From the NCBI RefSeq assembly GCF_913062585.1, contig NZ_CAJXWX010000005.1, positions 103,408 through 167,407 of the forward strand: a DNA stretch of 64,000 nt. The letters run 5' to 3'. Position 1 is the first letter of the stretch, and each line of letters begins with the position of its first letter. The translations under genes and the position numbers were made by a program. The notes under the pieces were generated by a model that saw nothing but the letters and a program-made list of their open reading frames with translations, was not told the origin of the DNA and ran no database searches. The DNA comes from an uncultured Sphingomonas sp. (lineage in GTDB: Bacteria > Pseudomonadota > Alphaproteobacteria > Sphingomonadales > Sphingomonadaceae). Shown piece after piece: positions 57,343 to 64,000 of this stretch.

Positions 57343-57411
57343 TCGTCGCTTGAGATTGTTAACTCATCCGGCGTAGAGTCGACGCGTTCGCCAGCAGGCG
57401 GACCGAGGCGT

Positions 57412-57602
57412 GGAAACCTCGCTATTAGTAGCCGTGGCCCGGCCCGAACCAGTTTCGGCCGGGAGGCGGACGCGTATGTCCAGGGCTTTCGGGCCTAAAG
57501 GCGTCCGCGCTCGTCTAATAGCGAGTTTCCAACTTCCGGCTCACGGGCCGGCACCGCCTCGTTTCTACAGGGCGGTGCCGCCGGCTGGGGAAGCCGATCG
57601 GC
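57412..57602 (+). ncRNA. Unclassified structured RNA or leader before the subtilase gene
   Basis: Four stems can be drawn. P1: 57412-57428 pairs with 57515-57530, 16 bp with one bulged C (GCTATTAG with CTAATAGC at its core). P2: 57438-57463, CCCGGC/GCCGGG extended by CGAA/TTCG. P3: GCGGACGC at 57466 with GCGTCCGC at 57501, enclosing an AGGGC/GGCCT hairpin. P4: 57547-57585, GGCACCGCC/GGCGGTGCC with a lower GCC/GGC. GCCGATCGGC follows. P2 and P3 are nested in P1. No protein-like frame covers it. It matches no RNA class I recognise. Strand is assumed from the downstream gene. Confidence 0.45.
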
Positions 57603-57625
57603 ACCACGCGGACGGGGGTTCGGGC

Positions 57626-59863
57626 GTGGGTGCACTTATTAGAAGCCGCAATAGACGGCTTGCCATCATCAAGAATTCGATGGCCGCTTCCGTGGCGGTG
57701 CTTCTTGCCGCATGCGGTGGAGGCGGTGGGATCAATTCGTCCGGGTCGATCCCGGCACCCAGTCCAACACCGTCGCCGACACCCACTCCGCCGCCGACGG
57801 CAGCCGACAGTGCGGAGTACAAGGCGTCGGGTGCCGTGGCCGGATTGAAGGCAGCCTATGCTTATGATCGCGGCATCACCGGCAAGGGCGTCACCATCGC
57901 CGTCATCGACACCGGGATCAACGTCGACGAGCCGGAGTTCAAAGGCCGAATGTCGGCGGACAGCACCTCGTTCGACCAGAAGATCGCCCGTTGCCGTACT
58001 TGCGACGCGGAGATCGTACGCTACGACCTGAAGGACAACAACGGACACGGCAGCGGGACCGCATCGGTCGCGCTGGCGGCCCGTGACGCCAAGGGCATTC
58101 AAGGTGTGGCGCCGGAGGCGACGCTGCTCGCACTCAAGATTGCAGGCCCGGACATGTCGAACGTCAGTCCGACGTCCGGCCCGGTGCCCGAAGGCGATGG
58201 CCCGAACTCGGCGCTGATCGCTCCCGCAATCACCTACGCGGTCGAGAAGGGCGCGTTCGTCATCAGCATGAGCCTGAACGGGTTCGCGGGCGGCCAGATC
58301 GCCGTCGAGCAGCGAAAGGCGATGGATCTGGTGCGCACCAGCGACCGTCTTTTCGTCCAATCCGTCTCGAACGACGTCGGCCAGGACAGCTTCTCGGGTC
58401 AGGTCACCGAGACCATGGTCGGCACCGACATGACGAATAAGGACTGGTTCCTGTTCGGCATCCGCGTTGACCGGAACCTGCAGGCCCCCAGCGGCAACGG
58501 CACCCCCGGCGCGCTGGCGGACCGTACTCTCGCGGTCATCGCGTCGAACATCGACGTCGTGGGCAAGGACGGTACCCTCACGACCGTCACCGGCAACAGC
58601 TTCGCGGCACCTGCGATCGCCGGCGCGGCAGCCCTGCTCAAGCAGTACTGGCCGCAGCTCGGCGGCAAGGTAATCAGCCGCATCCTGCTCGACACCGCTA
58701 CCGACCTTGGTGCGGCAGGTGTCGACGAAAAATTCGGTGCTGGCCTGCTCAATGTTGAGAAAGCTATGCAAGCGCAGGCACCTGCCAGCGCGTTCGCTGG
58801 GGCGCAGACAGCGTTGGCGCGCTTCTCTTCGCTGGCCATGTCGGCCCCCTTTGGTGGGGCCGTGACCGTCGCCGACAAGATCGGCAGCATGACCGTAGTC
58901 GACCGCTATGGCCGCGACTTCCGCATGACCCGAGCTGCAGGCAGCTCGTCGCGGGGATCAGGTCTGCTGGCGAGCGCAATGCTGACACCGCTTGATCTGC
59001 CATGGATGGTGGCAAGCGCCGCTGATACGCGCTTCGGCTTTGCTTCGTCCGCTACGACGACGGGTTATTGGCAAGGGGCGCGATCGAACCGCCCGGCATT
59101 TATGTCCTTCTCCCCGGCACGGGGGCAGACGGTCACGCTGGGCGCGAACGTCGCGATTGACGGAGGTGCTAGCCTTACCGGAACGCCGTTGCGCGGGATC
59201 GGCGCGACACCGGTCGGAATGACGTCGAGCTGGAGCGGCTCGGGCTGGTCGGCGTCGTTCGCCTCCGGCACGTTGCCTGATCGTGGGATCGGACAGCGCA
59301 CCGTCGCAATAACAACGCCGCTGGGAATCGGGCTGGAGCTAACCGACGTCGCCGAGCATGGCCGCGTGCTGGGGCTGAGCGGCGGTCCTGACCTCGGGTT
59401 GGAGGGGGCCTCCACCACGATGGCGACGCTGACGATGCGGCGGACCGTCGCCGGGCTGATGCTGTCCGCGCGGGCGACAGCTGCCAACACCCGCGTGCGC
59501 GGTGGGTCCGAACTGATGCGCTTCGACCAGCCGGTGCTCGGCACCGCTTACGCGGTCGAGGGTGCACGCGGCCTGCTTGGCGGCGTCGCGACGCTTGGCC
59601 TGTCCTCGCCGCTCCGCGTCGAGCGTGCGCGGGCCACCATGGTGCTGCCAGTCACCTACGACCTGATGTCGGGGGCAATGGCAACGCGGATGGCGGTGGT
59701 CAATCTGGTCCCGAAAGCGCGTGAACTTGATGTCGAACTGGGCTGGTCGGCGGCACTGTCGCCAATGTCATCGCTCCGCGTCGGCATCGCCCAAGCCTTC
59801 GATGCGGGCCATGTCGCGGGTGCGACCGACATCGCGGGCTTCGTCACGCTGGTGTTGCGGTGA
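57626..59863 (+). CDS. S8 family serine peptidase lipoprotein with C-terminal beta domain
   Basis: A subtilase of about 745 residues. From the GTG at 57626 (preceded by GGGGG) the N-terminus MGALIRSRNRRLAIIKNSMA leads into a lipoprotein signal, with the acylated Cys at about residue 30 (VLLAACGG). A Pro/Thr/Ser linker follows. Catalytic triad: Asp95 (VIDTGIN), His141 (NNGHGSG), Ser325 (TGNSFAAPAIAGAAALL). The last 350 residues are Gly/Ser/Thr-rich beta sequence like an autotransporter barrel, but the chain ends VTLVLR without the usual aromatic residue. ATG 57680 is an alternative start. Confidence 0.85.
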   Translation: MGALIRSRNRRLAIIKNSMAASVAVLLAACGGGGGINSSGSIPAPSPTPSPTPTPPPTAADSAEYKASGAVAGLKAAYAYDRGITGKGVTIAVIDTGINVDEPEFKGRMSADSTSFDQKIARCRTCDAEIVRYDLKDNNGHGSGTASVALAARDAKGIQGVAPEATLLALKIAGPDMSNVSPTSGPVPEGDGPNSALIAPAITYAVEKGAFVISMSLNGFAGGQIAVEQRKAMDLVRTSDRLFVQSVSNDVGQDSFSGQVTETMVGTDMTNKDWFLFGIRVDRNLQAPSGNGTPGALADRTLAVIASNIDVVGKDGTLTTVTGNSFAAPAIAGAAALLKQYWPQLGGKVISRILLDTATDLGAAGVDEKFGAGLLNVEKAMQAQAPASAFAGAQTALARFSSLAMSAPFGGAVTVADKIGSMTVVDRYGRDFRMTRAAGSSSRGSGLLASAMLTPLDLPWMVASAADTRFGFASSATTTGYWQGARSNRPAFMSFSPARGQTVTLGANVAIDGGASLTGTPLRGIGATPVGMTSSWSGSGWSASFASGTLPDRGIGQRTVAITTPLGIGLELTDVAEHGRVLGLSGGPDLGLEGASTTMATLTMRRTVAGLMLSARATAANTRVRGGSELMRFDQPVLGTAYAVEGARGLLGGVATLGLSSPLRVERARATMVLPVTYDLMSGAMATRMAVVNLVPKARELDVELGWSAALSPMSSLRVGIAQAFDAGHVAGATDIAGFVTLVLR

Positions 59864-60002
59864 CCCGTCACCTCGCCGCCCGCGCACCGCCTCCGGGCTG
59901 ACGCCGCCAGCCAGCGGGAACACCCATGACAGTCAGGACTGCGACGCCGGGATGACTCCCCGGCGAACGATGTCGCGTGTCCGCGAAACAGGAAGACGCA
60001 AG

Positions 60003-60635
60003 ATGATCAAGATAACGACGATCCCCGCCATGCTGCTGCTGGCGGTAAGCGGCACGGCCAGCGCACCATGCGAAGCACAGTCGGTGAAGACGGCACCCAA
60101 ACCGACCAAACTGCTCGACATTGCCGGCATCCGTCCCGGCATGAAGGCGGCCGACGCGGTGGCGATTTTGCGGAGGACCGGTTGGACGGTGACTGCTGAT
60201 CCCGGCAACAGCTGGGCAGAAGTCGTGGAGGAAGCGGTTGCCAGACGGCGCAATCAAATACCGCCGACGTCCGCCCGTTCCGGCGTTTACAATTACAACG
60301 GGGTTAAGGGCGAAGAGACTGTCCGGGTCAATATCGTCCCCACGCCGGACGGTGGGCGGGTCGGCGTGGTGGGGTACCGCGCGCCGGAAGCTGGTCGCAG
60401 CTATGCCCAGATCCGTGCCGAGGTCATCGCCCGCTATGGCCCGTCGATCTATGGCCCACGCCAAGGGGTTCTGATCGCTCCGCAAGGCAAGGACGGCGCG
60501 ACCATGTCGCTCGAAGTCGACTCGACCGGCATGCACCTGATGCTGCTGCCCGGTAGCGCTGCAGACCGCGACGCGCGCGCACTGGTCGACCGGGCGGTAA
60601 GCGCCCGGCTCGGCACGGTCGGCAAATCCTTCTGA
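60003..60635 (+). CDS. Exported hypothetical protein, 210 residues
   Basis: Signal peptide MIKITTIPAMLLLAVSGTAS then CEAQ, so periplasmic or surface. The mature part begins with a motif DIAGIRPGMKAADAVAILRR, a Pro-Gly-Met helix pattern seen in small periplasmic BamE/SmpA-like domains. The rest is beta-type (GVYNYNGVKGEETVRVNIVP). AGGAAG lies seven bases before the ATG. The next two genes follow within 13 bases and by overlap, so they form one unit. Function unknown. Confidence 0.65.
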   Translation: MIKITTIPAMLLLAVSGTASAPCEAQSVKTAPKPTKLLDIAGIRPGMKAADAVAILRRTGWTVTADPGNSWAEVVEEAVARRRNQIPPTSARSGVYNYNGVKGEETVRVNIVPTPDGGRVGVVGYRAPEAGRSYAQIRAEVIARYGPSIYGPRQGVLIAPQGKDGATMSLEVDSTGMHLMLLPGSAADRDARALVDRAVSARLGTVGKSF

Positions 60636-60647
60636 CAGGAGCGGTAT

Positions 60648-61103
60648 ATGCCCTACCTCATCGGCATGATCCTGGGCGATGTGCTCGGGCGGATCGGGTT
60701 CTTCCGCGCGGCGGGCGCAGCGCTGCTGTTGGGCGCGGTCGGGTTCCTCGCCTATCGTCTGGTTGCGACGAACCTCGACCCTGCGATGGCCTATGGCGCT
60801 GCCGTGGCTGCGCCGCTGACCTTGTTCGGCTGGGCAATCTGGCATCCGGCGACGTCGCGCCTCCGGCTATGGATCGTCGACGGCGTCTATCTCGCCGCGC
60901 GGCTAGCGATGTGGTGGGCCGGCATCGCTTTCGTCCTCGGTCTCGTTGCTGCCGGGTTCCGTATCGACCGTTGGCTGGCGGGGGAATGGCCGCAGGCAGC
61001 AACCGCCGGGTTCTTCTGGCTGGTGCAGCGGGCGCTGGGCGCGCAGGTCGCCCGCTCGCACCGGATTTTGGGCGAGCGCAGCGTCATCGAGCTCGATGCA
61101 TGA
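60648..61103 (+). CDS. Small integral membrane protein, 151 residues
   Basis: Three to four hydrophobic helices: GFFRAAGAALLLGAVGFLAY, AYGAAVAAPLTLFGWAIW and LAARLAMWWAGIAFVLGLVA, then a basic C-terminal part with QVARSHRILGERS. No family recognised. It starts 13 bases after the preceding stop behind AGGAG, and its own stop overlaps the next ATG (ATGA). Confidence 0.6.
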   Translation: MPYLIGMILGDVLGRIGFFRAAGAALLLGAVGFLAYRLVATNLDPAMAYGAAVAAPLTLFGWAIWHPATSRLRLWIVDGVYLAARLAMWWAGIAFVLGLVAAGFRIDRWLAGEWPQAATAGFFWLVQRALGAQVARSHRILGERSVIELDA

Positions 61104-61537
61104 GGGGGCCGCTGACGCTTCGGATCGTCGCGGCGCTGGTGCCGGTGCTGACGTCCATCGCCACAGTGGATGCGGCACCTCGCCCTGCGGTGCTGGAGGC
61201 AACGACGAGGGCGGATTGGCGGGCGGCTGGCCTTGACGGTACCGGCTGCTACTGGTCGCCCCGCCGGGGCGGACCGATCCACTTCGTCGCTGCTGGGGAC
61301 AAGGCGATGACCAAGGTTGGCGGTCGCATCGTCATCCTCAAACCGCGACACGACGCGAAGCCCTTGTTCCCGTTCACCCATGACGCCTGGCGGTCCGGCG
61401 ACCTGACCATCCGGGTCGTAGATACCGCGCGCATCAGGTCCATGGGCTACGAAACGGTCACGACCGATGCGGCGCTGATCGTCACCCGCCGCGACGTCAC
61501 GACACGGCTGCGCGGGTCGATGATCTGCGGGTCATAG
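61100..61537 (+). CDS. Exported hypothetical protein, 145 residues
   Basis: Signal peptide MRGPLTLRIVAALVPVLTSI, mature start near VDAAPRPAVLEATTRADWRA. Two cysteines (TGCYWSPRRGG and SMICGS) may form a disulfide joining the ends. The body is beta-rich with several Arg/Lys pairs. It is not recognised. It is translationally coupled to the membrane protein before it and is last in the subtilase-side cassette. Confidence 0.6.
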   Translation: MRGPLTLRIVAALVPVLTSIATVDAAPRPAVLEATTRADWRAAGLDGTGCYWSPRRGGPIHFVAAGDKAMTKVGGRIVILKPRHDAKPLFPFTHDAWRSGDLTIRVVDTARIRSMGYETVTTDAALIVTRRDVTTRLRGSMICGS

Positions 61538-61997
61538 CCCGGCCGCACGGCGGCTACGAACAACCGGCGGCTATGCCGCTGGAGGGTAGGAAAGCACAAA
61601 AAGAGCCCGGGCAAGAATAGGAGAAGGACAAGAGAGAAAGCTGGAGGCGCAAAAGCGCAAAAGGGTGGGAAGTCCACCCTTTTGCGGGATGCGGGACACA
61701 TTTGCGTCCGGTCCTCCACACGGGCGAGCCCGCGTTCCGGAAGGCGTAGTGGTCGCCTATACGTTAACGACTGAGCCAGTCGAAGCGCGCTGGTTGCGAC
61801 CGTCCCCAGAGGGATCGAGAAATGAGATTTGGTTGATCTGCTCTAAAACCATATTCGGAAGGCAATAAGAAAGCTGCTCTGCGATTTTGCCCGACAGGAT
61901 GGGCGGATCGGTACTGAGACTATCGACAGCATTTACGAAGTGCCAGGACGGAAAAGGCGGGTCGATGCTCGACGTACAACTGACCGCCCTTTCCGCA
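61538..61997. other. Non-coding gap between convergent island genes
   Basis: Holds a purine-rich forward strand from 61590 to 61660, a strong 12-bp hairpin, and a lower-GC stretch at about 61790-61880. Short frames exist on both strands but none has a convincing start, codon use or length. It may be decayed DNA. Confidence 0.4.
61657..61685. terminator. Bidirectional terminator-like hairpin
   Basis: GCAAAAGGGTGG at 61657-61668 pairs perfectly with CCACCCTTTTGC at 61674-61685 around a five-base loop. It stands between the forward cassette ending at 61537 and the reverse gene ending at 61998. Its core is very like the terminator at 24685. Confidence 0.6.
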
Positions 61998-64000
61998 TCA
62001 GAACTGCTTCCGAACTTGTACCCCGGTGGTTGCGGCGCGTTCGCCGTTGGCGACCCGAACGCCCACATCCAGCCCGACATCCCACCCCGACGGTAGCGTC
62101 AGGCCGATGCCGGGTGCGAACATGAATTGTTCGCGCGACCACCCGGACGCGAGCAGGCTGTAATAGGACGGCCCGGCAACATCGGCATAGTCCAGCCCTT
62201 GGCGGGTGCCACCGGTGAACTCGTGCAGCCACTCGGTCCGCAACCGTCCGGTCAATACCCCGAAGGGCACGGGCCGCTGCCACGCAAGGCGAACGCCGAG
62301 CGCACCGGTTACGGATTGCAGGTCGCGATCATCGAAGCGCAGATTGTAGATGCCGGCACCTTCCTCGATGTAGCGGTTCAGGCGACCGTTCAGATATTCT
62401 GCCCGGCCATAGACCGACCAGCGCAGCGCGCCGGTGGTACGGTCGATCCCCGACGACAGCGCACCGGTCGTGAAGCGGCCCGACCGGTCCGCGGTCGCCA
62501 ACGCTCCCGCACCCTCGTCAAGCCGTCGCATCGAGTAATCAAGCCAACCATGTGCGACCATGCCGTCAACGAACCAGCCCTGCAGCGGCGCCGCGCTGCC
62601 GTAGATGGTCACCACCTGGCTGTCGCTGTTAACCTGACCGGCGCCACCAGCAATCGTGCTGCGATCATGGCCAAGCCCGCCGCCGATGCCGAGGGTAATC
62701 CCCTTGGCGATGTGGAGATCGACACCTGCACTCACGCCCGAAGTCGTGGCAGTGACCTTCGACCGACCGGTGATCGCATCGCGCGTACCGATGTCGATGG
62801 TACCGCCGGACCACAGCCCGACCCGTCCACCGCATCCGGCGGGCGCGACGTCCCGACCTTCATCTCGGCGTTCGTCCTGCTCCGACGGATCGCCGGTGCG
62901 TGCGCCACGACGGTCACGTTCGGACAAGCTACGCTCGATCGGCTGCCCCGGCATGTGCGAGCTGCCCGGCATGTCCGTCGACCCCAGGCGCAGGCCATTG
63001 ATCGAACGACCGCATTCCGCTCCGTGCAGTGCTTCGGCGTGGCTCATGAAGTTGGCGACCTGCGCCCGTGAGAAGCGGCGTGCCGCCTCCGCCTGCGCAT
63101 CGCTCATCGCGCGTACCTTGGCATCCTGCGACGGGTCGGGGCGTGCCGTGACGTTGATCGTCACCACGGCCGGCGCCGATGTACCGAACACGTTGGCGAG
63201 CGTGTACCCGACCTCGATCGTCCCGTTGAAGCGAGCCTTGGGCGTCACTTGCAGGCGGAAGGTCCGCGCCTCGGCCGTGCCGTTGGAGACGATCGTCGCG
63301 GTCGCCTGATCCGCAGGCGATACGCTGGTCACCGTGGCGGCCGTGAACGGACCACCCGCAGCGTTTGCGGTGATATCCACCGAAATGGACTGGCCATCGG
63401 TCGCGGATGCGGTGATCGCCTGGGCGGTGGGTGCCGTGCCGACCACCTGAATGGTGGCGGTTGCCGGTGCCGAAGTGCCGCCCGGTCCGACCGCGACATA
63501 TTGGAAGGTGTCCGTCCCCTGGTATCCCGCTTCCGGTGTATAGACCGCAATGATCTGACCCGGCACCGATACCGAGGACATGGCGATGGCCATCGCCATC
63601 AGCGGCGATCCACCAATTCCGCGCATCGCAAGCGTCCGCGTGATCGTGACCGTGCCATGCGCGGGCTGGGTGACGATGCGGATATCATCGAACTGACCGG
63701 TGACCAGGCTCGACAGGTTGAGGCTGACACTTTTGCCGGCCTCGGTCTTGGTATTGGCCGCGACCGAAGTCGTCACCGGATCGGCAACGACCGGCGGCGG
63801 CGGCGGGTTAACGGTCAGCGTATAGGTTGCGGTGCCGGTAGCACCATGCGCGTCGGTAACCGTGACGATGACGGTGTAGCTGCCGGCGGTGGTCGGCGTA
63901 CCCGACAGGGTACCGTTGGCGGCCAGCGTGACGCCGGCGGGCAGGCCCGTGGCGCTGTAGCGGTACGGCGCGGTGCCGCCGGTGCTGGTCAGCGTCGCGC
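61998..64000 (-). CDS. Ig-repeat autotransporter, C-terminal part
   Basis: The reading frame is open from the right edge of the window, so the N-terminus is missing. Visible order: a putative Ig repeat (YSATGLPAGVTLAANGTLSG, SYTVIVTVTDAHGATGTATY), a Pro-rich link, further cadherin/Ig-like beta repeats (PGQIIAVYTPEAGYQGTDTF, YVAVGPGGTSAP), an Arg/Asp-rich linker, and a C-terminal autotransporter barrel (VGLWSGGTIDIGTRDAITGR, GWFVDGMVAHGWLDYSMRR). It ends VRKQF with the terminal Phe that BAM recognises. Probably a surface adhesin or passenger carrier. Confidence 0.85.
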   Translation of the reverse strand, partial: ATLTSTGGTAPYRYSATGLPAGVTLAANGTLSGTPTTAGSYTVIVTVTDAHGATGTATYTLTVNPPPPPVVADPVTTSVAANTKTEAGKSVSLNLSSLVTGQFDDIRIVTQPAHGTVTITRTLAMRGIGGSPLMAMAIAMSSVSVPGQIIAVYTPEAGYQGTDTFQYVAVGPGGTSAPATATIQVVGTAPTAQAITASATDGQSISVDITANAAGGPFTAATVTSVSPADQATATIVSNGTAEARTFRLQVTPKARFNGTIEVGYTLANVFGTSAPAVVTINVTARPDPSQDAKVRAMSDAQAEAARRFSRAQVANFMSHAEALHGAECGRSINGLRLGSTDMPGSSHMPGQPIERSLSERDRRGARTGDPSEQDERRDEGRDVAPAGCGGRVGLWSGGTIDIGTRDAITGRSKVTATTSGVSAGVDLHIAKGITLGIGGGLGHDRSTIAGGAGQVNSDSQVVTIYGSAAPLQGWFVDGMVAHGWLDYSMRRLDEGAGALATADRSGRFTTGALSSGIDRTTGALRWSVYGRAEYLNGRLNRYIEEGAGIYNLRFDDRDLQSVTGALGVRLAWQRPVPFGVLTGRLRTEWLHEFTGGTRQGLDYADVAGPSYYSLLASGWSREQFMFAPGIGLTLPSGWDVGLDVGVRVANGERAATTGVQVRKQF

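Larger units (their letters stand above)
49985..64000. mobile_element. Putative genomic island at tRNA-Gln, left part
   Basis: A tyrosine recombinase gene directly follows the intact tRNA, the usual mark of an island that used the tRNA 3' end as attachment site. The cargo genes that follow (transporters, LysR regulator, subtilase, unknown envelope genes, autotransporter) are not housekeeping. A second copy of the tRNA 3' end was not found before 64000, so the right limit is unknown. The island could also end inside the window without an obvious repeat. Confidence 0.5.

Noticed and set aside
57412..57602. Retron-like msr/msd RNA
   Set aside because: The closing inverted repeat and internal hairpins are reminiscent, but no reverse transcriptase gene is in the neighbourhood. 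The ABC and subtilase genes flank it on both sides.
57412..57602. Cobalamin or other known riboswitch
   Set aside because: A GGGGAAGCC-like string is present, but the conserved boxes of the cobalamin class are not, and the downstream gene is not a metabolic gene.
61665..61868. Forward ORF of 67 codons after the unknown cassette
   Set aside because: It begins inside a terminator-like hairpin and shows mixed composition. There is no Shine-Dalgarno sequence.
61757..62080. Reverse-strand ORF of 107 codons
   Set aside because: It overlaps the 3' end of the clear autotransporter gene on the same strand in another frame and has no family features.
52060..64000. Right attachment site of the island
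   Set aside because: No second copy of the tRNA-Gln 3' end was found on either strand by reading. It presumably lies outside the window.

Overview
The window is GC-rich DNA (about two thirds G+C by eye) from an alphaproteobacterium, most likely a Sphingomonas or close relative. The main reasons are the unbroken cluster rpsB-tsf-pyrH-frr-uppS-cdsA-dxr-rseP-bamA-skp-fabZ, a eukaryote-like NADP isocitrate dehydrogenase beside psd-pssA, tandem PEP-CTERM proteins, and several families of short palindromic intergenic repeats.

Layout. 1-2.4 kb: start of icd (reverse, cut by the window edge), then psd and pssA for phosphatidylethanolamine synthesis. 2.6-14.6 kb: a housekeeping block for translation (S2, EF-Ts, ribosome recycling), UMP kinase, undecaprenyl phosphate, CDP-diacylglycerol, the MEP pathway enzyme Dxr, and outer-membrane assembly (RseP, BamA, Skp, FabZ). 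Most genes from frr to skp overlap or abut. rpmE follows with its own promoter and terminator. 14.7-22.9 kb: a PilZ protein, L-serine deaminase, a ThuA-like protein, then a reverse-strand tripartite drug efflux operon (MarR, OMF lipoprotein, EmrA, EmrB) with a perfect palindrome just upstream of marR, and a TPR protein. 23-26 kb: two paralogous PEP-CTERM proteins and a cation:proton antiporter. 26.5-30.3 kb: a PaoABC-like periplasmic molybdenum aldehyde oxidoreductase. 30.6-38.8 kb: two small hypotheticals, a secreted glycoside hydrolase, a DUF4173 membrane protein overlapping a response regulator and histidine kinase, and a DUF885 peptidase-like protein. 39-49.9 kb: envelope proteins, L,D-transpeptidase, dxs, an RBBP9-type hydrolase, TlyA-type methyltransferase, TspO, UbiK, YbjN, ProC, a MarR regulator and ilvE.

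From about 49.98 kb to the window end the DNA looks like a genomic island inserted at a tRNA-Gln gene. A tyrosine recombinase with all catalytic residues starts 45 bases after the tRNA CCA. Its cargo is an aldo/keto reductase plus MFS pair with a divergent LysR gene, an ABC exporter preceded by two micro-ORFs, a subtilase lipoprotein preceded by a strongly folded roughly 190-nt non-coding segment, three small envelope genes of unknown function, and the end of a large Ig-repeat autotransporter. The far island boundary is outside the window.

The least explained parts are the folded segment at 57412-57602, the micro-ORFs at 55412-55555, and the unknown envelope cassette at 57.6-64 kb. No CRISPR array, rRNA operon or known anti-phage system was seen.
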